Source: G016234445 sp964438865 (lineage in GTDB: Bacteria > Chloroflexota > Dehalococcoidia > Tepidiformales > Tepidiformaceae). Taken from it: a stretch of 64,000 nt of DNA. Location of the stretch: NCBI GenBank assembly GCA_964438865.1, contig CAYTMI010000005.1, positions 164,800 to 228,799 of the forward strand, in the 5' to 3' direction. The notes below the pieces were generated by a model. The model was not told the DNA's origin. It was given only the letters and a program-made list of their open reading frames with translations, and did not search any database. Numbering within the stretch: position 1 is the first letter of the stretch; each line of letters begins with the position of its first letter. Positions 1 to 8,296 of the stretch are shown piece by piece. The position numbers and the translations under genes were made by a program.

Positions 1-23
1 GCCCGCCGGCGCGCCGCAGGCGT

Positions 24-974
24 TTAGCCAGCAGCCGGGCTTTCCGTCAGGCCCCGACCGATGTGCTCCCGCAGGAACTCCGTGATCCGTTCGTTCGACT
101 GGCGCGCCATGTCGATGGGGAAGAGATTGTAGCCGTGGGGGCCATCGAGGTACTGGTAGAGTTCAGCCTCGTTCCCGGCCTTCCGCCAGGCGTGATCCAT
201 CATCAGGGTGTCCGAATACAGGTGGTCGAGCGTGCCGACGCTGAAGATAGCCGGCGGCAACCCCCGGAGGTCGGCGTAGAGCGGCGAGATGTAAGCATGC
301 TTCAGGTTCCGCCCACTGGCGTAGCACTCGGAGAAGAACTCCATGATCGGGCCGCTGAGGACAAGGTTGCGGTCCCACATCGCTTTCATCGAGGGCAGGT
401 CGTAGACGGCGGAGAAGACTCCGTAGGTGAACACGGCCGCGCTGTAGGGTTCGTCCATGTGGTCGCGGCGCCGGAGGAGGACGGCCGCCGCCAGGTTCGC
501 ACCCGCCGACTCGCCGCCGATAGCGAGCGCTGCCGGGTCCGTCGCCCCGAGGGCCGCGGCTTTCTCTTCCAGCCAGCGGCTTGCGGCATAGCAGTCGTCG
601 AGGCCCGCAGGGTAGGGGTGCTCGGGCGCCAGCCTGTAGCCCACCGAGACGACCGTGACGCCAGCACCTGCGGCGATACCGCGGAGGAGGGGGTCCTGGT
701 TCTTCTCCGAGCCGGTGACCCAGCCGCCGCCGTGGATGTGGAGGTAGGCGCCCACCGGATTCTCCGGGATGAACACACGGATGGGGATGTCCCCCGCGGG
801 CCCAGGGATGGTGCGGTCTTCCTGCAGCGCCACATCCGCGCCCTGGTACCAGGTTACCTTCGCCGCTTCGTCGCGCTGACGGCGAACACCTCCGAGGTCG
901 GCGCGCAGCGCAGCGAGGCGCCCGGTGGTGTCGGCTTCGATAGCGGGGATGAGGGCTTCTACCTGCGGGTCCAT
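24..974 (-). CDS. Alpha/beta hydrolase (HSL-type esterase/lipase)
   Basis: A 316-residue alpha/beta-hydrolase-fold protein of the hormone-sensitive-lipase-like group. The oxyanion-hole motif HGGG is at residues 81-84, the nucleophile elbow GESAG places the catalytic Ser at 156, Asp250 sits in GTLD and His280 in GPHGY, so the triad is complete. No signal peptide is visible, so it is probably a cytoplasmic carboxylesterase; the substrate cannot be deduced. The next gene upstream on the same strand is the Nramp-like transporter, about 50 bp away, but nothing links them functionally. Confidence 0.9.
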   Translation of the reverse strand: MDPQVEALIPAIEADTTGRLAALRADLGGVRRQRDEAAKVTWYQGADVALQEDRTIPGPAGDIPIRVFIPENPVGAYLHIHGGGWVTGSEKNQDPLLRGIAAGAGVTVVSVGYRLAPEHPYPAGLDDCYAASRWLEEKAAALGATDPAALAIGGESAGANLAAAVLLRRRDHMDEPYSAAVFTYGVFSAVYDLPSMKAMWDRNLVLSGPIMEFFSECYASGRNLKHAYISPLYADLRGLPPAIFSVGTLDHLYSDTLMMDHAWRKAGNEAELYQYLDGPHGYNLFPIDMARQSNERITEFLREHIGRGLTESPAAG

Positions 975-1029
975 GCGGCGAAGTGTAGCAAATACCGGGC
1001 ACTCACCGCTGGGCGGCCCGGGCGCCCCG

Positions 1030-2352
1030 TCACCGGAGCAACGTCGCGAACATGACGAGCGCCGCCGCCGCCATCGCCAGGGTCGTCACCCAGCCGAAAA
1101 CGACCGCGGGGCCGCCGGCCACGTTCTCTCCGAGGATCCGGCGGTCGCGGGCGGCCAGCATGATGAAGGCGAGGATCACTGGCGCGATCACGCCGTTGAG
1201 GATGGCGGCGAAGTACAGTGCTTCAATCTCGCTGAGGGGCGAGAAGTTCAGTCCGATCCCCACGATCGTCGCCAGCGCGATAACACCGTAGAACTGGGGG
1301 GCGCGGCGGAGGGTGCGGTTCAGGCCCTCCGGCCAGTCGAAGAGTTCCGAGACCGCGTAGGCGCCCGAACCGGCAAGCACTGGCACCGCCAGCAATCCGG
1401 TGCCGATGAACCCGACGGCGAAGAGCAGGGTCGCAGCATCGCCGGCAAGCGGCCGGAGGGCTTCGGCGGCGTCGCGGGCACTGGTGATCTCCGCGCCCGA
1501 GGCGAAGAGCGTGGCGGCCGTCGTCAAGACGACGAAGTAGAACCCCACGTTCGCCATGAGCATCCCGAAGCCGACATCGAAGCGCGAGGCGCGGAGCAGC
1601 GCTGCCACCGGGGCGGCGTCCGGCTGGGAAGCGTCGATCCCCATGCGTTCCTCCTCCTCCACCTCTTCGGACGCCTGCCAGAAGAACAGGTAGGGCGAGA
1701 TGGTGGTCCCGAGGATGGCCACGACCGTGGCGATAAACTCCCGCTCGAAGCGCACGCTCGGGAGTGCGGTGCCCCGCAAGGCTTCGCCCCAGTCTGGGCC
1801 GGCGACGAATGCGCCGACCACGTAGGCAAAGATGACCAGCGTGAGCAGCTTCAGATAGCGCGCGAACTGAGCGTAGGGCATCACGATTTCCACGAGCGCG
1901 ATACCGACGCCAATCGGGACCACCAGCAGCCCGGCCGGGACGGGAGTGAGCAGGTCGACCCCGGCGGCGATGGCGGCGATGTCGGCGCCGATGTTCACGG
2001 TGTTCGCGACGAGGAGGAGGATGACGACCGGGTAGAGCCAGCGCCGGCCGTAGTGTTCGCCGATGACCCCGGCAAGCCCGCGCCCGCTGACGAGGCCGAT
2101 CCGGGCGCAGATGGACTGCACGGCGAAGTTCATCGGAAAGGTCAGCAGGCTCATCCAGAGGAGTGAATAGCCGTGCTGGGCGCCGGCGATCGAGTAGGTC
2201 GCGATGCCCGAGGGGTCGTCGTCAGCGACGCCGGTAATGATGCCCGGGCCAAGTTCGTGGACGCCCTTGCGCGCTTCGCGCGAGGCGCGAACCAGCCGGA
2301 TATCGATGGCTCGAAGGACGCGGCGGGGGACTGCGGCGAGTGCGCTTGCCAC
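1030..2352 (-). CDS. Nramp-family divalent metal/Mg-like transporter, non-canonical binding site
   Basis: A polytopic membrane protein of the Nramp (SLC11) family, about 440 residues with roughly 11 hydrophobic segments. The canonical TM1 metal motif DPGN reads DPSG here, and the TM6 motif MPH is replaced by SPY within GTTISPYLFFW, so the methionine and histidine typical of Mn/Fe transporters are missing. Substrate preference may therefore differ, as in Nramp-related Mg transporters. I chose the GTG at 2352 because a TACAAT box lies 8 nt before it, which fits a leaderless mRNA; an upstream GTG at 2388 is possible. Confidence 0.85.
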   Translation of the reverse strand: MASALAAVPRRVLRAIDIRLVRASREARKGVHELGPGIITGVADDDPSGIATYSIAGAQHGYSLLWMSLLTFPMNFAVQSICARIGLVSGRGLAGVIGEHYGRRWLYPVVILLLVANTVNIGADIAAIAAGVDLLTPVPAGLLVVPIGVGIALVEIVMPYAQFARYLKLLTLVIFAYVVGAFVAGPDWGEALRGTALPSVRFEREFIATVVAILGTTISPYLFFWQASEEVEEEERMGIDASQPDAAPVAALLRASRFDVGFGMLMANVGFYFVVLTTAATLFASGAEITSARDAAEALRPLAGDAATLLFAVGFIGTGLLAVPVLAGSGAYAVSELFDWPEGLNRTLRRAPQFYGVIALATIVGIGLNFSPLSEIEALYFAAILNGVIAPVILAFIMLAARDRRILGENVAGGPAVVFGWVTTLAMAAAALVMFATLLR

Positions 2353-2360
2353 TGCCCGGC

Positions 2361-2366
2361 ATTGTA
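2361..2366 (-). promoter_or_regulatory. -10 box for the Nramp-like gene
   Basis: TACAAT on the minus strand, 8 nt before the chosen GTG. The short spacing leaves no room for a Shine-Dalgarno and suggests a leaderless transcript. Confidence 0.5.
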
Positions 2367-2470
2367 CGGCGGCGACCCGAGAGCGCACCCCATCCCTTAG
2401 CAGGTGCCCTTGCTCGCCGGGCCGCTCGTGCCCCGGCCGCCTGACAGGATCAGGCCCGAAGCGACGCCGA

Positions 2471-3037
2471 TCAGGCGAACAGCGAACTCATATCCAGGCT
2501 GAACCCCTCCGCCTCGAACCCCGCGTCATCGCTTGTCAGCGTCTCGCCGGCACCGTAGATGTGCGCGTCGCCGCCCGCCCGGTGGACGGTCACCGTCTTC
2601 AGCTCCGGCCGCACCACCCACACCCTCGGCGTCCCCGCCTGCAGGTAGTCGAGCACCTTCTCCGCCACCGCCCGGTCGCTGTCTTCCGGCGACACTACCT
2701 CAACCGCGAGGTCAGGCGCTCCCGGGAAGAAGCCCGCCGGCATCCGCTCGCCGCCGAGCCGGGAGGCGCGCACGAAGTGCACATCCGGCGCCCGCACGAC
2801 ATCAGGGTCGCGGGCGAGCACGAACCCCGCTTCGACTCCGGCCGAGCCGAGCCGATGCTGACCCACAAACCTGAGCAATGCAGCTCCGAGAGCAAGGGCG
2901 ATCTCTCCGTGGGGGCCGCCGACGGGCATGTGCACTACCAGCCTTCCGCGGACGAGTTCCATCTTCCCGCCATGCTCGGCGGAGGGCAGGCGGTAGAACT
3001 CTTCCACCGTGATCAGCCGTTCGGTGACCTGCGTCAT
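2471..3037 (-). CDS. Uma2 family (DUF820) putative restriction-like endonuclease
   Basis: A 188-residue Uma2/DUF820 protein, a PD-(D/E)XK nuclease-fold family very common in Chloroflexota and cyanobacteria. Typical features are the N-terminal LITVEEFYRLP segment, APDVHFV (the D of the nuclease core), the strand PDLAVEVVSPEDS and the KVLDYLQAGTPRVWVV segment with the conserved Lys. The biological role of the family is unknown; copies are often dispersed as here (see also 42809-43363). Start chosen at the ATG that follows a TATACT box by 6 nt; an upstream extension in frame lacks family similarity. Confidence 0.85.
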   Translation of the reverse strand: MTQVTERLITVEEFYRLPSAEHGGKMELVRGRLVVHMPVGGPHGEIALALGAALLRFVGQHRLGSAGVEAGFVLARDPDVVRAPDVHFVRASRLGGERMPAGFFPGAPDLAVEVVSPEDSDRAVAEKVLDYLQAGTPRVWVVRPELKTVTVHRAGGDAHIYGAGETLTSDDAGFEAEGFSLDMSSLFA

Positions 3038-3043
3038 GCGCTG

Positions 3044-3049
3044 AGTATA
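3044..3049 (-). promoter_or_regulatory. Leaderless -10 box of the Uma2 gene
   Basis: TATACT on the minus strand, separated from the ATG by 6 nt. Transcription would start at or next to the start codon. Confidence 0.6.
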
Positions 3050-3147
3050 CCCCCTCCGCATCGCCCCCAACGGCTCCCCTTCGCTGGCCAGCCACGAACG
3101 CCCATCCCCGCCTACAATCCCCACACACCACCGACAAGGACGATGCC

Positions 3148-4389
3148 TTGGGACTCGAACTATCCGAACACGGGCAGCCGTGGGAACACCTCCGCGACGA
3201 GATGGCCGCGATGCGCGGGCACGACCTCGACTGGAAGCATGGCCGCCACGGCGCTTACGTCTGGTACGCGGGCGACGAACTCGAGGACGTCCTCCGCGAA
3301 GCCTTCGGCATGTTCCTCGTCGAGAACGGCCTCGGACTCCGCGCCTTCCCCAGCATCGGGCGGATGGAAGAAGAGACGCTCGCGACGGTGCAGTGGCTGC
3401 TTTCGGCCCCCGAGGGTGCGGCGGGGATCTTCACCTCCGGCGGCACCGAGAGCATCTTCCTGGCGATCCACGCGGCGAGGGAGTGGGGCAGGGTCCACCG
3501 CCCGGGGTCGAAGCGGCCAACGATCGTCGCGGCGCATTCGGCCCACCCGGCGGTCAGCAAAGCGGCCCACTACCTGGGGATGGACGTCATCCGCGTCCCC
3601 GTCGGGGTGGACTACCGCGCCGACGCCGCGGCCATGGAGGCGGCGATCACCGCCGACACCGTCGCCATCTACGCCTCCGCCCCCACCTACTCCCTCGGTC
3701 TGGTCGACCCCGTCCCCGCGCTCGGCGAGCTGGCCGCGCGGCACGGCCTCTGGCTCCATGTGGACGCGTGCGTCGGGGGCATCCTCGCGCCGTTCGTTCG
3801 ACAGGTGGGGTATCCGGTGCCCGCCTTCGACTTCTCGGTCGAGGGTGTCACCTCCGTCTCCGCCGACCTCCACAAGTCGGGATACACGGCGAAGCCGGCC
3901 TCGACGGTCACCTTCCGCACGGCGGAGCTCCGCGAGTTCGCGCGCTACAGCATGGACGACTGGCCGAGCGGGCTCTACAGCTCCTATACGTTCACCGGGT
4001 CACGGCCGGGCGGGGCGATCGCGGCGGCCTGGGCCGGGATGCGCTTCCTCGGGCAGGCCGGCTACCGCGAGATTGCGGCCTCCTCCATGCGCGCGAAGCA
4101 GACGATAGCGGTCGGCGTGGCGGCCATCCCGGGGGTTGTTGTGCATGGGGCGCCGGAGTTGTGGGCGTTCTCGTTCGGGTCCCCGGAAGTGAAGATGGGG
4201 CGGGTTGCGGCGGCGATGGCGAAGCGCGGCTGGATGTGCGGGACGACCACCTCGCCTGCCGGCATCCACGTGATGTGTACTCCGGTCCACGAACCGATCG
4301 CAGCAGACTACGTGGCCGCCGTGGCCGAGTGCATCGGCGAGGTGAGGGCGGGCGCGGCGCCCGAGGCCACGCACGCTGCCTACAACTGA
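3148..4389 (+). CDS. PLP-dependent decarboxylase / sphingosine-phosphate-lyase-like protein
   Basis: A 413-residue fold-type I PLP enzyme of the group II decarboxylase superfamily (glutamate decarboxylase / sphingosine-1-phosphate lyase branch). FTSGGTESIFLAI near residue 95 binds the cofactor phosphate, HVDAC near 205 contains the Asp that contacts the pyridine nitrogen, and SADLHKSGY supplies the Schiff-base Lys at 243. The start is TTG, with AAGGA 7 nt upstream; an ATG just before it is out of frame. No partner gene identifies the substrate. Confidence 0.88.
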   Translation: MGLELSEHGQPWEHLRDEMAAMRGHDLDWKHGRHGAYVWYAGDELEDVLREAFGMFLVENGLGLRAFPSIGRMEEETLATVQWLLSAPEGAAGIFTSGGTESIFLAIHAAREWGRVHRPGSKRPTIVAAHSAHPAVSKAAHYLGMDVIRVPVGVDYRADAAAMEAAITADTVAIYASAPTYSLGLVDPVPALGELAARHGLWLHVDACVGGILAPFVRQVGYPVPAFDFSVEGVTSVSADLHKSGYTAKPASTVTFRTAELREFARYSMDDWPSGLYSSYTFTGSRPGGAIAAAWAGMRFLGQAGYREIAASSMRAKQTIAVGVAAIPGVVVHGAPELWAFSFGSPEVKMGRVAAAMAKRGWMCGTTTSPAGIHVMCTPVHEPIAADYVAAVAECIGEVRAGAAPEATHAAYN

Positions 4390-4402
4390 CGTGCGGCCGG
4401 GC

Positions 4403-4819
4403 TTACTGCATCCAGCGGTCGCCGAGCGGCTCCCGGGGGATGTCTTCGGCGGCGTTGACCATGTGATGGGCCAGCGGCCCCAGCCGTTCGAAGATGGCCG
4501 CCAGGTCTTCGCGCCCCACCGCGCACTCGCTCATCGCCGCCTGCATGTAGCGGAGCCAGCGTCCCGCGGCGAGGTCGTCGATGACGAACGGGAAGTGGCG
4601 GCGACGGAGCCGGGGGTGTCCGTAGAGGGCGCTGTAGACGGGCTCGCCCCCAAGCCACTGTTCGAAGAAGAGCTTGAGTTTGCGCTTCCCGGGTTCCAGG
4701 TCCTCCGGGTAGATGGCCCGCTGGACCGCGTCGGCTTCGACGAGGCGGTAGAACGCCTCCACGATCCGGTCGACGCCAACGCGCCCACCGACCTGCTCGA
4801 AGAGGGTTGCATCCGTCAC
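4403..4819 (-). CDS. Group II truncated haemoglobin (YjbI-like globin)
   Basis: A 138-residue single-domain globin of truncated haemoglobin group II. It starts TLFEQVGG, has the helix-B tyrosine in AFYRLV (residue 24), and the group-specific block GHPRLRRRHFPF supplies the proximal His at about 75, followed by the G8 Trp in RWLRYM. Such proteins bind O2/NO and are linked to redox and nitrosative stress. The GTG start lies 7 nt after a TACGAT box; a longer in-frame reading upstream looks non-coding. Confidence 0.88.
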   Translation of the reverse strand: MTDATLFEQVGGRVGVDRIVEAFYRLVEADAVQRAIYPEDLEPGKRKLKLFFEQWLGGEPVYSALYGHPRLRRRHFPFVIDDLAAGRWLRYMQAAMSECAVGREDLAAIFERLGPLAHHMVNAAEDIPREPLGDRWMQ

Positions 4820-4826
4820 GCCCACA

Positions 4827-4832
4827 ATCGTA
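4827..4832 (-). promoter_or_regulatory. -10 box of the truncated haemoglobin gene
   Basis: TACGAT on the minus strand, 7 nt before the GTG start, with no Shine-Dalgarno between. Confidence 0.5.
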
Positions 4833-4911
4833 GCAGCCGCTGGCTGTACCGCCCGCCAGCCCGGGGGAACCGTTTGCGCGCCCGGAGCGTCTGGCAGGGC
4901 AGGAGACTCTG

Positions 4912-5655
4912 ATGCGACCACCAACCCCACCGTTCCTCGCCGCGGCTACGGCATTCGTCATCGCGGTGGCCGCGGTGGCCGCGGTGGCCTGTGGCGAACC
5001 CGAAGTCACCATCCCGGCTGGCGCGACGACGGTCGCGACGGCCACGTCGACTGCGACCGCAACTGCGGCGGCGACAGCCACGCCGACCACACGCCCGGTA
5101 CCGCCTTCGCCGACGCCCGTACCGCCGCCCAGGCCGGACCCGCGCGCCTACCCGGCAGGAACCCGCAGCGGCATCGGCGAGATCGACGCGATCATCGCGG
5201 CGGTGGAATCGAGGGACGGAGCGGCGCTGGAGAAGCTCGCGCACTACCTCTCGTACCCGTGCCAGGGACCGATGTCGTTCCAACCGCAGCCTCTCCGCTG
5301 CGCCGATGGCGTGCCGGAAGGGACGCCCAAGGTGGGATTCTGGGTGACCCAAGTGGAAGGCGGGCTCTGGGCGCCCGACCACGCCGCCACCAGCCTCGAC
5401 CGGTGGCTCAAGGGCGCGCCCCTTGGGCTTTACGGCGTCTACCGGCTCGCCCCGGGGCAGCAGCCGTTTCCGCCGGAGGCACCGCCGGACTACCTCGTCA
5501 TCTTCAGCTACGAATCCGCGTATGGCCGCTGGTGGGACACCCTCTCCGTCTCCGGGGTGGGCTTCGTCCGCCTCGGGTTCACCTACCCGCCGCTGCCACC
5601 GGCGATCATGGACGACCCCGCCGACTCCGGCTGGGTGGTCCCTCCTCAGAGATAG
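4912..5655 (+). CDS. Putative secreted lipoprotein, unknown function
   Basis: A 247-residue exported protein. A hydrophobic N-terminus ends in AVACGEP, a plausible lipobox with Cys27, followed by a Thr/Ala/Pro-rich low-complexity linker to about residue 75 and then a globular domain with several Trp and Tyr. AGGAG lies 8 nt before the ATG. I do not recognise the globular domain. The region before it is divergent with the globin gene, so a bidirectional promoter in the ~90 bp between them is likely. Confidence 0.8.
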   Translation: MRPPTPPFLAAATAFVIAVAAVAAVACGEPEVTIPAGATTVATATSTATATAAATATPTTRPVPPSPTPVPPPRPDPRAYPAGTRSGIGEIDAIIAAVESRDGAALEKLAHYLSYPCQGPMSFQPQPLRCADGVPEGTPKVGFWVTQVEGGLWAPDHAATSLDRWLKGAPLGLYGVYRLAPGQQPFPPEAPPDYLVIFSYESAYGRWWDTLSVSGVGFVRLGFTYPPLPPAIMDDPADSGWVVPPQR

Positions 5656-5680
5656 TTGGCGCCAGGCCCGCGCGCAAACG

Positions 5681-6073
5681 TCACAGCTCCGACACCCCTA
5701 CCGCGCGGACATCCGCCATCGGGAAGTCCTTGAGGTTGCGGGTGATCACCGTCGCCCCGTGCTTCGTGGCCACAGCGGCGATGAGCGTGTCCGGGGTCGA
5801 AAGCGCCATCCCGGCGCGGGCGAACGTGAAACGGTGATGCCCCGCCAACAACGCTTCATCGTGCGAAATTCCCAGGCTGGTCATCCCGTCGATGAACGCA
5901 TCGAACGCGGACCGTTCTCCCCGGGGGATGCCCGAGTAGAACTCCGCCACGATTACCGGGCAGGTACAGAGTTCCTCGCCCACATCGATCAGGCGCCTGA
6001 TCGCCGAGTACGTTGGGTCCCTGCCGCGGGTGAACGAGATGAGGACGTCGGTGTCCAGGAGGTACCGGGTCAC
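5681..6073 (-). CDS. VapC-type PIN-domain ribonuclease toxin
   Basis: A 130-residue PIN-domain protein, the usual VapC length. The acidic catalytic set is visible: Asp7 in LLDTD, Glu44 in VAEFYSG, Asp95 in STPDTLIAA and Asn113/Asp116 in TRNLKDF. VapC toxins cleave RNA (tRNA or rRNA) and are neutralised by the antitoxin encoded just upstream. The start codon overlaps the antitoxin stop by 4 nt (ATGA), so translation is coupled. The substrate cannot be told from sequence. Confidence 0.9.
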   Translation of the reverse strand: MTRYLLDTDVLISFTRGRDPTYSAIRRLIDVGEELCTCPVIVAEFYSGIPRGERSAFDAFIDGMTSLGISHDEALLAGHHRFTFARAGMALSTPDTLIAAVATKHGATVITRNLKDFPMADVRAVGVSEL

Positions 6074-6390
6074 TGCGGGTCTGCTTCAGCGGTCTCCCTG
6101 AGCACCGCCTGGAGCCGCGCCTCCCGGGGGGTCTCCGCCAGTCGTAGCTCCTTCACCCAACCCGTAGCCCCCGAGTCGGTATCCCATGCAGGCGGTCCGC
6201 CGCCCAGGCCGGCCGCAGCCTCCACCGCGATCCGCTCCGCGGCAGCCTTCCGTCTCGCAGCCGCCAGACCCCGTTCGACCGCCTCAGCGATGAATTCGCT
6301 CCGGCGCCGCTTCCCGACGAGGCGGTCCACCTCCACCACAACGCTGGCCGGTAGCACGACGTGGGTACGCACCGTTTCCATCTCGAACAC
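6070..6390 (-). CDS. Ribbon-helix-helix antitoxin, partner of VapC
   Basis: About 106 residues. The N-terminal stretch VRTHVVLPASVVVEVD followed by KRRRSEFIAEAVERGL is a ribbon-helix-helix DNA-binding domain, which should autoregulate the pair. The Ala-rich C-terminal tail is where the VapC-neutralising segment is expected. It directly precedes and overlaps the toxin gene. A second ATG three codons in is equally plausible as the start. Confidence 0.85.
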   Translation of the reverse strand: MFEMETVRTHVVLPASVVVEVDRLVGKRRRSEFIAEAVERGLAAARRKAAAERIAVEAAAGLGGGPPAWDTDSGATGWVKELRLAETPREARLQAVLRETAEADPQ

Positions 6391-6500
6391 GCTCCGGGGA
6401 TCACCATATCACATACCTGTGGGACCAACGGCGCGATTTGCGGCCTCCAGCCGGCCATTCCATACTTCCCCACCATCCACTCCCGCGCAGGAGGCAACCC

Positions 6501-7715
6501 TTGGCCGCACCTCTCGATGGCATCCGCGTCCTCGAAGTCGCGAACTGGCTGGCAGCGCCCGCCGCCACCGCCCTCATGGCCGACCTCGGCGCCGACGTCA
6601 TCAAGGTGGAGCCGCCAAACGGCGACGTATTCCGCTACTTCGTCCTCCGTTCGATGGGCTACGACCACGACTTTGCGACCAACTACGCCTTCCAGGTCGA
6701 CAACCGGGGCAAACGCTCGATCGTCGTCGACCTCGACAAGCCGGGCGGGCCGGAACTGGTGAAGAGGCTCGCCGCCGGGTGCGACGTGTTCCTGACGAAC
6801 CTGGTACAGCGGCGGCGCGTCAAGTACGGCCTGACCTACGAGGACGTGCATGGGGTGAAGGACGACCTCATCTACTGCTCCTTTAGCGGGTATGGGACGC
6901 GGGGGCCGGACGCCGACCGTTCCGGGTTCGACTTCGCCGCGTTCTGGGCGCGTTCGGGGATCATGGGGCTCCTCGGCGAACCCGACGCCCCGCCTCCGCT
7001 CAACCGGGGCGGCCAGGGCGACCACTCGACGTCGTTCAACATCCTCGCTGCAGTGCTCGCCGCCTTGCGGATGCGGGACAAGACCGGCGAAGGCCAGCAC
7101 GTCGAAACCACCCTCCAGGCCAGCGGCATGTGGACCATCGCTGGCGACTTCTCGGCCGGGCTGGTGGCGCGAAGCAACGCCCCGCGGATTTCGCGCAAGT
7201 CGCCGGTGAACCCTATCTGGAACTCGTACCAGTGCGCGGACGGGCTCTGGTTGTTGCTGGTGGTGCCCAACCCCTTCCCCTCCTACTGGCCGAACTTCTG
7301 CGACGTGGTGGAGCGCCCCGGATGGGCCAACGACCCGCGCTGGGACGACCTCCCGAAACTCCGCGCCAACACCCCGGCGCTGACGGCCGAGATCGACACG
7401 ATCATGCTCCAGCACGACCGCGCCTACTGGGGCAGCCGCCTCGATGACGTGGGCTTCATCTGGGCGCCGGTGGCCACGATGACGGACATGATCAACGACC
7501 CGCAGGTGCGTGAGATGGGCTGGATCACGAGCGTCGAGCACCCCACCTTCGGGACGTTCGAAACACTCGACACTCCCTTCAAGCTCTACGGCAGCGACAT
7601 CGGCGTGCGCGGGCCCGCCCCGGACCTCGGCCAGCACACATTCGAGGTCCTGGCGGAGTTCGGGGTCGATGGGGACGAGATCAGCGAGCTCGCCGCGAAC
7701 GGCGTGCTGGGGTAG
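6501..7715 (+). CDS. CaiB/BaiF family class III CoA-transferase
   Basis: A 404-residue class III acyl-CoA transferase. It opens with LDGIRVLEVANWLAAP and LGADVIKVEPPNGD, the diagnostic N-terminus, with the likely catalytic Asp at 144 in SGFDFAAFW. Members move CoA between carboxylic acids (formyl/oxalyl, carnitine, bile acid, succinyl). The start is TTG at 6501, because AGGAGG ends 6 nt before it and homology begins exactly there. The 3' end of the gene is copied 546 bp downstream (see the 26-bp repeat). Confidence 0.9.
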   Translation: MAAPLDGIRVLEVANWLAAPAATALMADLGADVIKVEPPNGDVFRYFVLRSMGYDHDFATNYAFQVDNRGKRSIVVDLDKPGGPELVKRLAAGCDVFLTNLVQRRRVKYGLTYEDVHGVKDDLIYCSFSGYGTRGPDADRSGFDFAAFWARSGIMGLLGEPDAPPPLNRGGQGDHSTSFNILAAVLAALRMRDKTGEGQHVETTLQASGMWTIAGDFSAGLVARSNAPRISRKSPVNPIWNSYQCADGLWLLLVVPNPFPSYWPNFCDVVERPGWANDPRWDDLPKLRANTPALTAEIDTIMLQHDRAYWGSRLDDVGFIWAPVATMTDMINDPQVREMGWITSVEHPTFGTFETLDTPFKLYGSDIGVRGPAPDLGQHTFEVLAEFGVDGDEISELAANGVLG

Positions 7716-7717
7716 GC
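7692..7717 (+). repeat. 26-bp direct repeat, copy 1 (3' end of CoA-transferase gene)
   Basis: Covers the last codons and stop of the CoA-transferase gene. An identical 26-bp copy lies at 8238-8263; the two bracket the DUF4258/DUF2283 gene pair. Flanking bases on both sides differ, so the repeat is exactly delimited. Confidence 0.9.
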
Positions 7718-7718
7718 C

Positions 7719-7967
7719 GTGGACGTCCGCCTCCACGAACACGCGATGGACCGCCTGCCAACCCGCGGAGCCACGGTCGAAGAAGTCGTGGAGGCGGTCC
7801 GCAACGGCGAGCGGTTCCCGGCGAAAGCTGGCAGGACCGCCTTCCGCCGCAACTTCGCCTTCGTGGGGCTCTGGCGCGGAAAGCGCTATGCTACGAAGCA
7901 GGTTGAGGCGATCGCGGTGTACGAGGACGGCTGGCTCGTCATCACCGTGATCGTGAAGTTCTTCTAA
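7719..7967 (+). CDS. DUF4258-like small protein (putative toxin)
   Basis: An 82-residue protein with the DUF4258 pattern: an N-terminal LHEHAMDRLPTRGATVEEVVEAV helix-loop, a central basic strand region (FRRNFAFVGLWRGKRY) and a C-terminal VVYEDGWLVITVIV-type strand. The fold resembles RelE/BrnT-type small toxins, and the family is often found next to DUF2283. GTG start 3 nt after the CoA-transferase stop. With the next gene it forms a probable toxin-antitoxin-like pair; activity is inferred only. Confidence 0.72.
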   Translation: MDVRLHEHAMDRLPTRGATVEEVVEAVRNGERFPAKAGRTAFRRNFAFVGLWRGKRYATKQVEAIAVYEDGWLVITVIVKFF

Positions 7968-7971
7968 GGAG

Positions 7972-8220
7972 ATGCCCACCGTGCGCCTCACATACGACCC
8001 CAGGCACAACGTCGGGTATATCGCCTTCCGCGAAGGACCCGCCGAAGTTGACACCCTCCGCCTGAGCGAAGAACTCAACGTCGACATCGCGCCCGACGGG
8101 ACCGTGTACGGCATCGAATTGCTCAACGCCTCCGAACAGTTGGGCCTTGCCACCGCCCGCCGCCTTGTGATCACCAACGAGGCCTCTGGCGAATCGCAGG
8201 AGGTCACCCTCGCCGGGTAG
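7972..8220 (+). CDS. DUF2283 protein (putative antitoxin partner)
   Basis: An 82-residue DUF2283 protein. The pattern LTYDPRHNVGYIAF, ELNVDIAPDGTVYGIELLNAS and a final ITNEASGE strand is typical of this small beta-rich family. It starts 4 nt after the DUF4258 gene with AAGGAG close by, so the two are one transcription unit. DUF2283 is recurrently paired with DUF4258; which member is the toxin has to be inferred from that pairing. Confidence 0.8.
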   Translation: MPTVRLTYDPRHNVGYIAFREGPAEVDTLRLSEELNVDIAPDGTVYGIELLNASEQLGLATARRLVITNEASGESQEVTLAG

Positions 8221-8237
8221 ATTGCCGTGGCCAGGAG

Positions 8238-8263
8238 GCCGCGAACGGCGTGCTGGGGTAGGC
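8238..8263 (+). repeat. 26-bp direct repeat, copy 2
   Basis: Perfect second copy of 7692-7717, now outside any coding frame, directly after the DUF2283 gene and just before the promoter of the nucleotidyltransferase gene. Confidence 0.9.
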
Positions 8264-8284
8264 GCATCATCTGCCCGTGCGTGG

Positions 8285-8290
8285 GATAAT
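8285..8290 (+). promoter_or_regulatory. -10 box of the MNT nucleotidyltransferase gene
   Basis: GATAAT, 6 nt before the GTG start, without a Shine-Dalgarno. Confidence 0.5.
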
Positions 8291-8296
8291 CAGGCC

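Noticed and set aside
5681..6390. Direct repeats around VapBC similar to those at the other toxin-antitoxin modules
   Set aside because: I compared both flanks by eye and saw no shared sequence of useful length.
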